Program-made: the position numbers and the translations under genes | Notes under the pieces: generated by a model | Databases searched by the model: none | What the model saw: the letters and a program-made list of their open reading frames with translations, nothing else | What the model was told of the DNA's origin: nothing | In this document: positions 1 through 13,100 of the stretch, one piece after another | How the letters are laid out: every line of letters begins with the position of its first letter | Numbering within the stretch: the first letter of the stretch is position 1 | DNA from: Polyodon spathula | Lineage: Eukaryota > Chordata > Actinopteri > Acipenseriformes > Polyodontidae | Assembly: GCF_017654505.1 (NCBI RefSeq) | Contig: NC_054548.1 | Location: forward strand, 30,487,274 to 30,551,273 | Length of the DNA: 64,000 bases | Direction of reading: 5' to 3'

Positions 1-365
1 GTTTGGCTGTTCCTCACCCAGTTTTATTCCTCCTACACAGCTGTTTCTGTTTCAGTTAATGATTGTGTTTCAACCTACATATTGAATTGATGATCATTAG
101 CACCTGTTTGGTATAATTGTTTAATCATACACCTGACTATATGCCTACAAAATCCCTGACTTTGTGCAAGTGTACCTAGAAGAATTGATGCTGTTTTGAA
201 GGCAAAGGGTGGTCACACCAAATATGGATTTGATTTAGATTTTTCTTCTGTTCACTCACTTTGCATTTAGTTAATTGATAAATATAAACTATTAACATGT
301 CTATTTTTGAAAGCATTCTTACTTTACAGCATTTTTTTACACCTGCCTAAAACTTTTGCACAGTA

Positions 366-394
<29 letters not shown>
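1..394. other. Intronic or upstream sequence, plus an (AT)n tract
   Basis: AT-rich sequence that should lie in the mycbp2 intron upstream of the first exon seen here. No exon is recognised. An (AT)n microsatellite occupies about 367-396, and the short reading frames across it (about 310-560) come from the repeat. Confidence 0.5.
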
Positions 395-396
<2 letters not shown>

Positions 397-560
397 GGCA
401 CCTCCAAAATTATCGCCACCATTGATAAAGATGAGCAAAAAAGGCTGTATAAAGTAAACAACACAGGTAGTGAGCTATATTTTATGCTCAAAAGTATGGG
501 AAAACTGTATTTTTTTTTTCTCAAAAATATAGGGTGTCAAAATTATTGGCACCCCTAAAG
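395..560. mobile_element. Remnant of a Tc1/mariner-type terminal repeat
   Basis: The left end reads GGCACCTCCAAAATTATC and the right end reads AAAATTATTGGCACCCC. Blocks like this (tgccaataattttgg) are common in the terminal inverted repeats of fish Tc1-like elements. About 165 bp remain and no transposase is present. It could be a MITE or a deletion product. Confidence 0.4.
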
Positions 561-702
561 ATTCTTATAAATTAAATCTGCATTAACAGTCTACTTTAAG
601 TACATCTCAGTTTTAAGGAACTGTATTGTGGCCGTCCATGGATTCCTGTTCCACTGGGGTATGAAAATGAGGTAACACTCATGTAAAATCCATTTGTTAT
701 CC

Positions 703-1925
703 TATAGAAAGTCTTCACCCCCTTTCAAATTTTTCACCTTTTGTTGCAGTATAGCCTGGAATTAAAATGCATTAAGAGTTTTTTTTTCATTGATCTATGC
801 ATCCTACCCCACAACTTCAAAGTGAAAAAAATGTTCTAGAAATTTGTAGAAAATTATTTAAAAATAAAAAACTGAAATAGCTTGGTTGGATAAGTGTCCA
901 CCCCCCTTGTAATAGCAATTCTAAATTAGCTCAGGTTTAACCAGTCACCTTCAAAATCACACACCAAGTTAAGTGGCCTCCACCTGTGTTAAATTGTAGT
1001 GATTCACATGATTTCAGGATAAATTCAGCAGTTCCTGTTCCAGTTCCTCTGCTGGGTAGTGCATTTCAAAGCAAAGAGTCAATTATGATCACCAAGAAAC
1101 TTTCAAAAGATCTCCGGGACAAAGTTTTTGAAAGGCACAAATCAGGGGATTGGTATGGCACCACCAGGACCCTGCTTAGATCAGGCCGTCCCTCCAAAGT
1201 GGATGACCGAGCCAGAAGGAGACTGATCAAAGAGGCTACCAAGAGGTCAATGGCAAATTTGCAAGAGCTACAGACTTTTATGGCCAAGACTGGTCAAAGT
1301 GTGCATGTGACAATAATATCCCAAGCACTCCACAAATATGGCGTGTATTTTACTCAAGGAAGACCACCTTGAATCCCGTTTGAAGAGTGCAAAAGAACAC
1401 TCAGGAAATTCTGTGGCAAAAGGTTTTATTGTCTGACGATACTAAAATTGAACTTTTTGGCCTAAATTCAAAGCGTTGTGTTTGGCACAAACCCAACACG
1501 GCGCATCACCCATAGAACACCATCCCTACTGTGAAGCATGGTGGTGGCAGCATCATGTTGTGGGGATGTTTCTTATCGGCAGGGACTGGAGCACTTGACA
1601 GGATAGAAGGGAAAATGAATGGAGCAAAGTACAGAGAAGTCCTTGAGGGAAACCTGCTGCCCTCCTCAAGAAAGCTGAAGCTGGGATGGAAGTTCACCTT
1701 TCAGCATGACAACAACCCAAAGCACACAGCCAAAGCTACACTGAAGTGGCTAAGGAACAAAAAGGTAAATGTCCTTGAGTGGCCCAGACAGAGCCCTGAC
1801 CTAAATCCAATAAAAAATTTGTGGCATTACTTGAAGATTGTTGTCCATCAACGCTCTACAAGGAACTTGACAGAGCTTGAACAGTTTTGTAAAGAAGAAT
1901 GGTCAAATATTGCCAAGGCTAGATG
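703..1925 (+). mobile_element. Tc1-like transposon 1, right end lost
   Basis: The left end (gaaagtcttcacccccttt, then a 'ttgttgcag..cctggaattaaaatg' block) is the usual fish Tc1 terminal-repeat type. A decayed transposase follows. The right terminal repeat is missing: recognisable sequence stops near 1920, then comes a short (TA/CA) tract and the LTR element starting near 1966. It lies in a mycbp2 intron. Confidence 0.8.
1086..1910 (+). pseudogene. Tc1-like transposase, broken
   Basis: Two separated reading frames match a Tc1 transposase. 1086-1371 encodes the helix-turn-helix region (ITKKLSKDLRDKVFERHKSG) and linker, with part of the paired-like domain missing. 1531-1910 encodes the DDE core, with [29 protein letters not shown] and [11 protein letters not shown]. 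The third catalytic acid of DD34E enzymes, the Glu in the usual NPIENLW, is Lys here. The frame break near 1372-1530 and this change mean it cannot be active. Confidence 0.85.
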
Positions 1926-2876
1926 TGTATATATACACACACACAGACACACTAAATCTTAATACAAAATAGTCGGCATGGACCCCAGGCGAAGTAGAGC
2001 TCGCAAGGACCCTAAAAGAAGCAAAGGAGACAGCAATGCCAGGCGAAGCGGGACCGTCGGCAACGCCAAGCAAAGCAGAGCAGCAGGCAATCCCAGGCAG
2101 GGCCGGCGTCGGGGTACGCGCAAGGGATGCGACTGTGTGACTGCATCTATAATATCTTTGCCCATACCAATTTTTTTTTTTTTTTCGAAAAACAAAAAAC
2201 TTCTCCCAGTGGTTCAAAAATAAACCGTGGCAAAGTTGTACTGTCAGTCAAAACACACATTATAAAAACAGAGCTACATAGATGGGGCTCGGCGTGAAAC
2301 CTTATAATAGGTCAGTGCCGATTAAAAAAAAAAAAAAAAAAAACAGACTGTTCCATTTACGGGGGGGTTGCATTTCTTTCACAGGTGCTGTTTATAAATA
2401 TTAAAAGAGAAAATTTACTAACAAGGTATATAATCGCAAATACTTCTTGAAAAAAATAAACACATAGTCATCACACCCCAATTTTCCATAATAGGCTTGC
2501 ATGCTAAAAAAAAAAAAAACAATCAAAACAAAAGTTGTTCAAAGCGAAAAGAGAAGATGGCTAGAAATTGGGGGGGGGGGGGGGGGTGGTCTACTTCACA
2601 CTTCTGCACCAGGATCCAGTGAATCCTGACCCCAGGCGATGCGGAGCAGCAGGCAACCCCGGGCGGAGTGGTCGTGGCATCCCCGGGTGATGACGTGATG
2701 GCATCCCTAGGCGAGACAGTGCAGACGACAGGGGCTCTTCCCCCTCTGGCTGCGAAGGCGGCAGGCACTCCCCCTCTCTGTAAATGGCAGTGGTGATGGT
2801 TCTGGGAACGTCAGTGGCTCTTACTACTGGTACAGCAGCTCGTCAAGCTCTCTGTATTCCTCAGGCTCCTCCCGCT

Positions 2877-3311
2877 CTAGGACTGTGTCCCTGTCCAGAT
2901 CCGGCAGCCAGCCTCCTCATGCCCATAGTGCAGGCAACTGGTGCACCAGTTCTCTTCTGGGAGGGGACAATTGAGTGGGAAATGCCCGCGCTCTCCGCAG
3001 ATGGAGCACCAGCAGTTGCTTGACAGCACTTGGCATCCCCGCTGCTCTCCCGTTTTGCAGCAGGTATTTCTCGCTTCTGGGGTCTTCACCGGGGTGCCTG
3101 GTTCTGGCTCACTCGGACAACCAACTCCTCTCCCTGGTATTGGGTGGGGCAGATGGCCACTGTGTGGGCGAACTCGCCTCAACCAGGGCACCATGTCTAC
3201 AATGTAGACCTGGCCGAAGTCTGCCGGTGGCTGCTGTTGCTTCTGCTGCTGCTGCTGCTGTTGGTGCTGCAGGTGAAACTGCTGTTGTTTCCTGCAGCTT
3301 TTCCTTCCCAT
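2877..3311 (-). CDS. Gag-like protein with two CCHC zinc knuckles
   Basis: The frame encodes 144 residues. The N-terminus is basic and Gln-rich (a CAG/CTG run encodes about 13 Gln around residues 10-30). Two textbook retroviral-type knuckles follow near the C-terminus, CSICGERGHFPLNC and CTSCLHYGHEEAGC, both C-x2-C-x4-H-x4-C. Such knuckles bind nucleic acid in the Gag proteins of LTR elements. No matrix or capsid domain is recognisable. It may be a fragment of a longer ORF. Confidence 0.6.
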   Translation of the reverse strand: MGRKSCRKQQQFHLQHQQQQQQQKQQQPPADFGQVYIVDMVPWLRRVRPHSGHLPHPIPGRGVGCPSEPEPGTPVKTPEARNTCCKTGEQRGCQVLSSNCWCSICGERGHFPLNCPLPEENWCTSCLHYGHEEAGCRIWTGTQS

Positions 3312-3429
3312 TTTTTTTCCCCCATGAAAAAAAGGTCTCGCACAAAAAAATAATAATAATAAAGCACCTGCAGTACCTCCTCTGGCCTGGGTCCTGAAAG
3401 CGCTGCAGTTCCATGCAGGACACCACGTG

Positions 3430-3886
3430 TGACAGGGATGGCTTTAGTCACCCAGAGAGACACACATACAGTACTGCAGTGTAAAGGTGCTGCGGCGCCA
3501 TTTATTTACACAAAAATAAATACAATATTTAAACAAAAACACTCCTCACAGAGCAAAATAGTCAGAAACACAAAATACACAGGTCAGGCTGGGCAGATTT
3601 CTTTCACTGATTCTGTGTTTATTTTTCTTTCTTATCGTTTTCTTCTCATTTGCTTTCTCTCTCTCGATCACTCTTCCGAACACCCACCCAGAGCACAGAA
3701 AGTTTTTATGCAGATGACTGTGTCTAGCAACAATTAATCAATAAATTAACCAGGGAGATAATCAGCTTCTGCACAAGGTTTTTGTGTGGATGAGGCTTCC
3801 ACATCCACGCTGCCAAATCCAAAACAGACTACGGCTTTCGCCATCATATATGTACAATCATGTACAGGGCTCCTCGCCCTGTTACA
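3430..3886 (-). repeat. LTR of copy D
   Basis: Read on the minus strand it starts TGTAACAGGGCGAGGAGCCC and ends in TGTCA. It aligns in patches with the LTRs at 27826-28430 and 30560-31230: the shared 'cacagagcaaaa' and 'gaattc..ctgcagtg' type blocks, the 'gattagcaacaa' type block and the 'cttctgcacaaggtttt' block. The lengths differ, so it is a diverged subfamily. Confidence 0.6.
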
Positions 3887-3996
3887 GTACCCTTTAAGTG
3901 TCACTAAGTATGTTTTAACTGAAATCTAGATAACCTCTTATTCAATGTGAAAAATATTTTAAAAAAAAAATTAAAAATGCCTTTTTTTGTGTGCAG

Positions 3997-4153
3997 ATGC
4001 TGGAGTCTGAAGTTCAAGCAGTCTGATCATCAGTTCTTGCACCAGAGCAATGTCTTTCACCACATCAACAACATCTTGTCCAAATCTGATGATGGGGACA
4101 GTGAGGAAAGCTTCAACATCAGTGTGCAGTCTGGATACGAAGCCACTAACCAG
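3997..4153 (+). CDS. mycbp2: mycbp2 window exon 1 (DOC domain start)
   Basis: The acceptor TTTGTGTGCAG and donor CAG|GTGAGA flank 157 bp. The first base completes a split codon; the rest encodes [18 protein letters not shown] and on to YEATNQ, matching vertebrate MYCBP2 just before and into the DOC domain. The upstream intron is full of transposons. Confidence 0.93.
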
Positions 4154-7100
4154 GTGAGAGGCTCAGAAAACCAATGGAGCCTCAGCTACAACTGCAGTTT
4201 CTTGTTAAATCATTAAATTGGTTGTTTTGGGTTCTCTATAGAGGAATGGATCAGAAATATTTTTCAACACTTTGCTAGTAACCGTGTTTCCTGTGACAGG
4301 AGCAGTGTGTCGTCACCTGTCTGAAAGATCTTACGAGCATCGTTGACATTAAGACCTCCAGCCGGCCGGCCATGATTGGCAGCCTAACAGATGGGTCTAC
4401 AGAAACCTTCTGGGAGTCAGGAGATGAGGATAAGAACAAGACCAAGAGCATCAGCATCAGCTGTGTGAAGGGAATTAACTGCCGCTACGTCTCTGTGCAT
4501 GTGGACAACTCAAGGGACATTGGAGTAAGGACAAGAGTTTTCATCCCTTTTGTTACGCCTTAATTTTTTAAAAAGTTATTCAAATTATTCTTTGTGGATA
4601 AAATGTTCCTGTAAAATAATACGAATATTCTATAATAAAACAACTATAATGTATTTGGTGGTGATAACTGTGTTTTCTTTAGTTTTACCCTGTTGAATGT
4701 TTTTATGCATTTGTTTTTCTGTTTTCTTAGTGTTGATAGTCTTTCGCAGTTGTGATCCATACAGTTATTATGGAAGTGGCTTTTTAAGAAAAATGTAAAC
4801 CTATAAACAACAGTAACATGTATGGAGGATGGAGCTGTGCATTTAGATTATTTTAAAAAGTCATGTATTTAACATTTCACTTTTACCCTCTGTAGAACAA
4901 AGTCACATCCATGACTTTTCTTTATGGAAAGGCAGTTGAAGATCTCTGCAGAATTAAACAGGTATGAGTATTGCATAGTGATTCCAATTAAGTTAGGTTT
5001 GTGTGGTCATCTTTCTGTGGTCAGTAGTATTAATCAAGATGAGGCTCTAGTTTTCTACATGTGTTAACATTCATAAAAAAAGCTATTGCATTTTGTTGTT
5101 AAATTATAGCCAGGTCTGTATTGCGAAACAAATGTAGTTGTACATGTCTTAAAATAAAATTTCAAATACATGGTTTCTTATCCCCCACTAAATAGTGTGT
5201 CAAGCTGTATGTTTTAGTTAGATTTTGACATTTGTCTAAAACAATATGTCCAACTTTATTGAAATTTACTTGGGACATTTATTACACATTATTACAACCC
5301 ATACAGTATTGTTTTTCTGCATGTAATACAGTCAATGAAGTAGGCTAGTCAACCTAAAAATTCTGTATATTATTTGGAATTGGGCTGATTGACCAGGAAA
5401 TTGTGAAATTGAAACAAGCAGATGTTGTCATTTTTTGTAATTTATTTATTTACACTGAACAAAAATATAAACGCAACATGTAAAGTGTTAGTTAGTTAGC
5501 TGAAATAAAAGATCCCAGAAATTTTCCATACCCACAAAAAGCTCTCAAAATGTGTGCACAAATTTGTTTACATCCCTGTTAGTGATCATTTCTCCTTTGC
5601 CAAGATAATCCATCCACCTGACAGGTGTGACATATCAAGAAGCTGATTAAACAGCATGATCATTACACAGGTACACCTTGTGCTGGGGTCAATAAAAGGT
5701 CACTCTAAAATGTGCAGTTTTGTCACACAACACAATGCCACAGATGTCTCATGTTTTGAGGGAGCATGCAATTGGCATGCTGACTGCAGGAATGTCCACC
5801 AGAGCTGTTGCCAGAGAATTGAATGTTCATTTCTCTACCATAAGCCGCCTCCAACGTCGTTTTAAAGAATTTGGCAGTACGTCCAACCGGCCTCACAACC
5901 GCAGACCACGTGTAACCACGCCAGCCCAGGACATCCGGCTTCTTCACCTGCTGAATCGTCTGAGACCAGACTCCCAGACAGCTGATGAATCTGTGGGTTT
6001 GCACAACCAAAGAATTTCTGCACCAACTGTCAGAAACCATCTCGGGGAAGCTCATCTGCATGCTTGTTGTCCTCACCAGGGCTTTTACCTGACTGCAGTT
6101 CGGCATTGTAACCGACTTCAATGGGGAAAATGCTCACCTTCGATGGCCACTGGCACACTGGAGAAGTGTGCTCTTCATGGATGAATGCTGGTTTCAACTG
6201 TACCGGACAGATGGTACAGAGTGCCTCATGGTGGCGGTGGGGTTATGGTATGGGCAGGCATAAGCAACGGACAACTAACACAATTGCATTTTATCGATGG
6301 CAGTTTGAATGCACAGAGATAACGTGACGAGATCCTGAGGCCCATTGTCGTGTCATTCATCCGCCGCCATCACCTCATGTTTCAGCATGATAATGCACGG
6401 CCCCATGTCGCAAGGATCTGAACACAATTCCTGGAAGCTGAAAATGTCCCAGTTCTTCCATGGCCTGCATACTCACCAGACGTGTCACCCATTGAGCATG
6501 TTTGGGATGCTCTGGATTGACGTGCACGACAGCGTGTTCCAGTTCCCACCAATATCCAGCAACTTCGCACAGCCATTGAAGAGGAGTGGGACAACATTCC
6601 ACAGGCCACAATCAGCACATTTTTTTTTATTTTTTTTTAAGGTATCTGTGACCAACAGATGCATATCTGTATTCCCAGTCATGTGAAATCCATAGATTAG
6701 GGCCTAATGAATTTATTTCAATTCACTGATTTCCTTATATGAACTGTAACTCAGTCAAATGTTTGAAATTGTTGAATGTTGCATTTATATTTTTGTTCAG
6801 TGTATATCCCCTATTTGTTTTATCAGGTGGACCTGGACTCCAGACATATCGGCTGGGTCACCAGCGCGCTCCCCAGGGGTGAAGCTCAGATTGTGAAAAT
6901 CGAGCTGAAAGGACCAGAGAACACCCTGCGAGTGCGACAGGTCAAAGTGCTGGGATGGAAGGATGGGGAAAGCATCAAAATCGCCGGACAGATTTCAGCT
7001 AGCGTGGCGCAGCAGAAGAACTGCGAGGCAGAAACCCTTAGAGTTTTCCGTCTGATCACATCGCAGGTACAGCAGGGCTTTCCTTCAGTCTGATCACATC

Positions 7101-10100
7101 GCAGGCACAGCAGGGCTTTCCTTCAGTCTGATCACATCACAGGTACAGCAGGGCTTTCCTTCAGTCTGATCACATCGCAGGTACAGCAGGGCTTTCCTTC
7201 AGTCTGATCACATCGCAGGCACAGCAGGGCTTTCCTTCAGTCTGATCACATCGCAGGTACAGCAGGGCTTTCCTTCAGTCTGATCACATCGCAGGCACAG
7301 CAGGCTTTCCTTCAGTCTGATCACATCGCAGACACAGCAGGCTTTCCTTCAGTCTGATCACATCGCAGACACAGCAGGCTTTCCTTCAGTCTGATCACAT
7401 CGCAGACACAGCAGGCTTTCCTTCAGTCTGATCACATCGCAGACACAGCAGGCTTTCCTTCAGTCTGATCACATCGCAGGTACAGCAGGCTTTCCTTCAG
7501 TCTGATCACATCGCAGGTACAGCAGGGTTTCCTTCAGTCTGGTCACATCACATCACAGACACAGTAGGATTTCCTTCAGTCTGATCACATTGCAGGTACA
7601 GCAGGGCAGGATCTTACACCTCAGTTCTTCTGCTTTAGTGTGTCTTAGATTTTTTTTTATCTCGAACCCTTTTTTTTTGTACAGGTGTTTGGAAAGCTTA
7701 TCTGTGGGGATGCAGAGCCAACTCCAGAACAGGAGGAGAAGAATTTACTCTCTTCTCCTGAAGGAGAGGACAAGGTAATGATTGTGGTAGTAGCATAGTG
7801 GGCATTGCAGACAATTAAAGCATGTTCTGTTTTCTGTGACTGAGGCCTGATTCTTAAGTTGGGATTGGAAACATAAATTCGGACATCACTGCTTGTCTGT
7901 TGATCTGTTGGGTACATTTCTGTTTATACTTTGTACAAATACTGATTTAATAATTGTGTAAATTGAGTATGTGTGTATTGCTGTTTTGATCTACAAAGTA
8001 TCAGTAAGTATTAATATATTACAAAAACACATTGCTCACCTTTTGGAGTTAGAATTAGGCGTGCTAAAAAAAAAAAAAAAGACCTGCGTGTGCCTTTTCG
8101 GTATGTTTTTTTTCTCTGCTTTGTCTACAAATAGAAAAATAGATGGTATCTTTAATATTATAACATTACTTTATATTGCACTTTTGTTTCCTAGGCTCCA
8201 TCTGATGCAGACTTGAAGGAGCACATGGTTGGAATTATATTCAGCAGGAGTAAGCTGACAAACCTTCAGAAGCAGGTATGCTAGCATGGGGGATGATGGG
8301 AAAAAAAGATAAACACCCTAGATAAAACTTGACATATCTTTTCAGTCTGGCATTTATACAGTATTCAAATGGTTCTAATTAACTTTTGGAAGACAATAAT
8401 AATAATTTAGCAGCAAGTGAGAAATTTAACCCTAATGTATTATCAGCTTAAGCAAATTAAATGTACATTTTTGTTTGAAATATTATGTAAAGACCACAGT
8501 CACAACCTACAGGTATAAATATGAAAATACTGTCCCATAACATCAATCTCCATTTGCTCAAAGACTAACCCAGGCTTCTGAACCACCTCTCTGTAAGAGG
8601 AAGAACCGTCATTCTCTTATTATTCGCATCTATAAATATCAATCAATCAATAGTGCTGAATTTGGAATTACTAAAAGAAACAGAATCCAGTGACAAAAAC
8701 ATTACCACTTGAAGTCTCTTTCAATGTCTTCAAAAGGCTCTTTTTCTCTAAATTGTTCTTCTCATACAGGGTTTCTTGTTTTTGTTCTTTGCCCACAGGT
8801 GTGTGCTCATATCGTGCAGGCAATTCGAATGGAAGCCACCCGTGTCCGTGAGGAATGGGAGCATGCCATCTCCAGCAAGGAGAACGCCAACTCTCAGCCC
8901 AGCGATGAAGATGCCTCCTCGGACGCATACTGCTTCGAGCTGCTGTCTATGGTGCTGGCACTGAGCGGCTCCAACGTAGGCAGGCAGTACTTAGCCCAAC
9001 AGCTGACTCTGCTGCAGGACCTCTTCTCCCTGCTCCACACGGCTTCCCCAAGGGTGCAGAGACAGGTAAGGAGCAACTTAGCAATTTATTCTAATAATCT
9101 TGAGTTGACATGCCTGGATAATTTAGTATTTTTATGCTCTTCAAATTTGTCCCTAACCAATCACAAGTATAATATACTCTCATCTGGAAAGAAAGTGAGT
9201 ACCAATTTGTGATATTTTTCAGTAATGCTTATAATAAGACTGATGATGACAGTGCTGACTATCTGATTGACTCTTGTAATCCTCTGCAGGTGACCTCTTT
9301 GTTGAGGCGTGTGCTCCCTGAGGTGACCCCGGCTCGTCTGGCCAGTATAATCGGGGTGAAGGCCCTCCCTCCTGCAGATATCAGTGACATCATTCACTCC
9401 ACAGAAAAGGGAGATTGGAACAAGCTGGGTATCCTGGACATGTTCCTGGGCTGCATTGCTAAAGCGCTCACTGTACAACTGAAAGCCAAGGGAACCACTA
9501 TCGCTGGGATTACAGCGGGAAAAGGAGTCACCACAGTGACACTGCCCATGATCTTCAACTCCAGGTAGGAGGCCATGCTCCTGATTCATCTCTTAATGTT
9601 ACCATTGTTTTTATCCATCTGGAATTACTACAAGGGTAGTGTTTTTATTTTTGTTTTTTTTACGAGTTCATATGGCTGAAAGTATTTTGTGTGTGTTTGT
9701 TTTAGTACTGGATAACAGTGGTGTGAAGAAATTCAGTTTTAACATACAGGCTTGTGGTAGGTTATGTAGAATTGGCATGCACTATGCAGCATCAGTAAGA
9801 CTGCTGTACTAAGTTTGGGAAAGAATGCAGTATGTTACATCCTTACAGTAGAGGTTGAATTGCCTTGAAATGGTTGTATAGAGTACATAAAGTAAGTTTA
9901 CCAACATTTTGACATGTTTTTTGCATTATCCAGCTATATCATGCGAGGCGAGAGTCACTGGTGGATGAAGGGCTCCACACCGCCCCAGATTGCTGAGATC
10001 ATTATCAAACTGGTCAAGGACATGGCATCAGTAAGAAGCAGTGTCTATATTATTTTGTGCCCTAAATTACTAAGTCATTCAGGTATGATTGATTGTTGAA

Positions 10101-13100
10101 CTATCTATGTCACTGGCTGGAGTGATTTTCACAAAGAAACAGATTTTTTATTTTCTGTGTCAGTAAGAAAATTTTAAAAACACAAATGTGTAATCTCTAA
10201 GTGTTTGTCACTGCTGTTACCTTGACATGCAGCCAACAAAACTGTTTTTGAACATCTCGTTACTGTATGTACTTCAGTTACATAATAGTAGGGATGCACT
10301 GATCCAGTTTTTTGGGATTCTGCCGAATACCGAATCCCTCTAAAAAGATACAGCCAAATACCGAACCGAATACCGAATCTACAAAAACTGTCAAGAACCT
10401 GAAGGAAACTGATGACTGGCAGCTACTAACAAGAGACGCGCACAATCTGTAGTTCTGAGCCTTTTAGTTAATAGTATTGTTATTACAGAATGGAAATATA
10501 TTCCCGAATAAGATTTCAGTTTGAAACATACACAATTTACCGCTAGCATTCCCCCCCCACCCCCCCCCCCCCCCCCCACAATAGAAATGTCAAAATACAG
10601 AACTGTTTACTTTACTGTTACAAGAAATGAGAGCACCGTCATTGCCATAACCAGTGGTGCACTTGAGCCGGAATGCTCCGGAATACTGTTCCGGTACTTT
10701 TTTCTAAAGGCAGATTCTTGACTTATGAATTAACTAAGAACACTGACCTTTTTCAGAGACTCGGGGATTGGAGTGAACGACTGCCCTTGCATTTCAGATT
10801 TGTTTTATATTACAAAACAATAAGTGAGTGCTACACATTTATTTAAAATAAAAAACACTGGTAGGTAATGTTACTCACATCTTACAATACCAGAACCGCT
10901 GTTATTTGTTTAATTTTTTAGCCAGTACTCAGAATGTAGTGTACAATTAAATTGTTCAAAACTGTCAGCAAATAGTCTTCAAAAACTGTACTGATACAGT
11001 CGGGAGGACGTGATATACTCAGCGTGGTGATTGAAGTTCTGCTCTGGAGATGACATAATAGAAAAGAATAGAAAAAAGAAAAATGCATGATAAAAATAGC
11101 CAAAAAAATAATCAAACCACCAAAGACAATATTAACCCACTAGATGCTTTCAAAACAGACCAAATTTGGCTAGAAAAACGGCACTCTCACTGGGGGAGTG
11201 CCTCAACTTCACATGCGAGACGCATCCATTAAAATAAATGTTCCCTCAAGTTCAATGTACAAATGAAACGTGAATCCCAGTAATTTGTGTTAGAGAAATC
11301 TATTTTAATTGGTGTTCCGGTACTTAAAGATTTAGGACTACACCACTGGCCATAACCCACTATTTTCTTTAATGACGTTTCAACCTGTGTCACCTGATCT
11401 GAGACAGAGCTATGAGGAAACAATTACCTTGATGAGTGACCTGAGTGATCTCCCGGCAAAATAAAACCCATGTTGATTTAAATGCACCGTGTGTGTAACA
11501 CATCAAGTAGCCTGCGAGATAGTTTAAAAATATATATTTTAATAAAACACAGCAGTTCCCAAATGGTTCAACTTTGGCACATTGCAATAACGTAAAATTT
11601 CATTTACTAAAGCATATATTGTTCAAAAACGTCTTACACATCTGACAGTTGTAGTTACAAAAAAATATATATTTCTCTACACCGATATTTGATTTTTTTT
11701 TTATATCAGTATAATCTCTAGAACATGTTTGGCAGACAAAGCACAAAAGTCTACAACAGTTGCTGTTACTATATATTACAGGTTTACTGCATAACGTTAC
11801 TCCATGAAAAGTGTGATCTGAATGTGCTGTTACATATGGGGGTATGTTTGCATACAGCAGCTGCATGTGTTTAGTGTGTGCGCCACCAGTAGTTTAGGGA
11901 GTTGAGAGCTGCCACAGAGTTCATAAAACGTGTTCTGGTTATTAAATACTGTACAACTGTTACGTTCAATACCAGATTCGTGTCTTTTATTTAAAGAAGA
12001 ACAGCGCACATTTGAGGGATATATTAACATGGATGTACGGGTGTGGGATTCAGATTCGGTTCACCAAACCCTGCTCAAAAAGTAGGTATTCGGGCCGAAT
12101 CCGAAACCGAATCCTGGATTCGGTGCATCGCTACATAATACTACAAATGTAATGTGACTTGCCCTGTAAGGTTGTGTTCTCTAAGGTGTATCATGTACTG
12201 CTTTGTTAGGGGCACCTGTCTGAGGCCTGGTCCCGGGTAACAAAGAATGCCATTGCAGAGACCATCATTGCTTTAACCAAAATGGAGGAAGAACACAGAT
12301 CACCAGTGCACTGCATTGCAACTACTAGGGTACTGCTCTTCGAACTTGTCCGATTGCACAAACACAGTGGGAAGCACAGCATGTGGGATATTGGAGGCTT
12401 GGGAGCGAAGAGATAACATATTCAAACTCAAATAGCTTTTGAGAAAGTAATATATAGTACAGGATCTTGCATTCAGCACTGGAACCTAGTGCTGTTGTCT
12501 GCCACCCACCAGTATGGAGGAGTATTTTCTCAACCTGTACAGTAGATGCTGAAGGACATTAATAGGACTGCAATATAACTGACCTTGAGGGAACCATTAT
12601 CACTTCCCTTGCCTGTGCTTTTTAAAAAGCACAAATTAAAACATAACTCAATGTAAAAGTCAATATGTCTCTGTTACAGCTATGGCTGGCTCTGGCTTCC
12701 CTTTGTGTACTGGACCAGGACCATGTGGACAGGCTTTCTTCTGGCAGATGGATGGGTAAAGATGGGCAACAGAAGCAGATGGTAAGGGTAGAGTCTGGTC
12801 GTGTGGTTGAGCTTACTGTATGTGCCTAGACATTCATACCTGTTGTGTGGTTTTGTGTTTTTTGTTTTCCTGTTACCACTAACAAGTATCACATGGGTTC
12901 TCTCACCTACAATAGAATATTTATTAATTTAATTTTCTTTTTACAAAAGTGTAATGTGTATATTGACATTAGTGTAGGTATGCTTCTAGAATCATGTTTT
13001 TAATAGTATTCTTTTTTCCATAGAAATTGTTATGGGCACCTATATAGAACAGTAAAAAATAAAACTACAGCCTTACTGTATCAGTTTTTGAATATGACTC

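Larger units (their letters stand above)
1966..3886 (-). mobile_element. LTR element, zinc-knuckle family 2, copy D
   Basis: On the minus strand the order is an LTR (3886 to 3430), a Gag-like ORF with two zinc knuckles (3311-2877) and a GC-rich tail. The tail at 1975-2140 has the same repeated 'ccaggcgaag' phrases as the copy at 27826-31230. No RT, protease or integrase is visible. No left-hand LTR is seen, and 2150-2520 is unrelated AT-rich sequence with A and G homopolymers, so the copy is incomplete. Confidence 0.65.

Noticed and set aside
7051..7608. CRISPR-like array
   Set aside because: Units are contiguous with no unique spacers and the DNA is a vertebrate intron.
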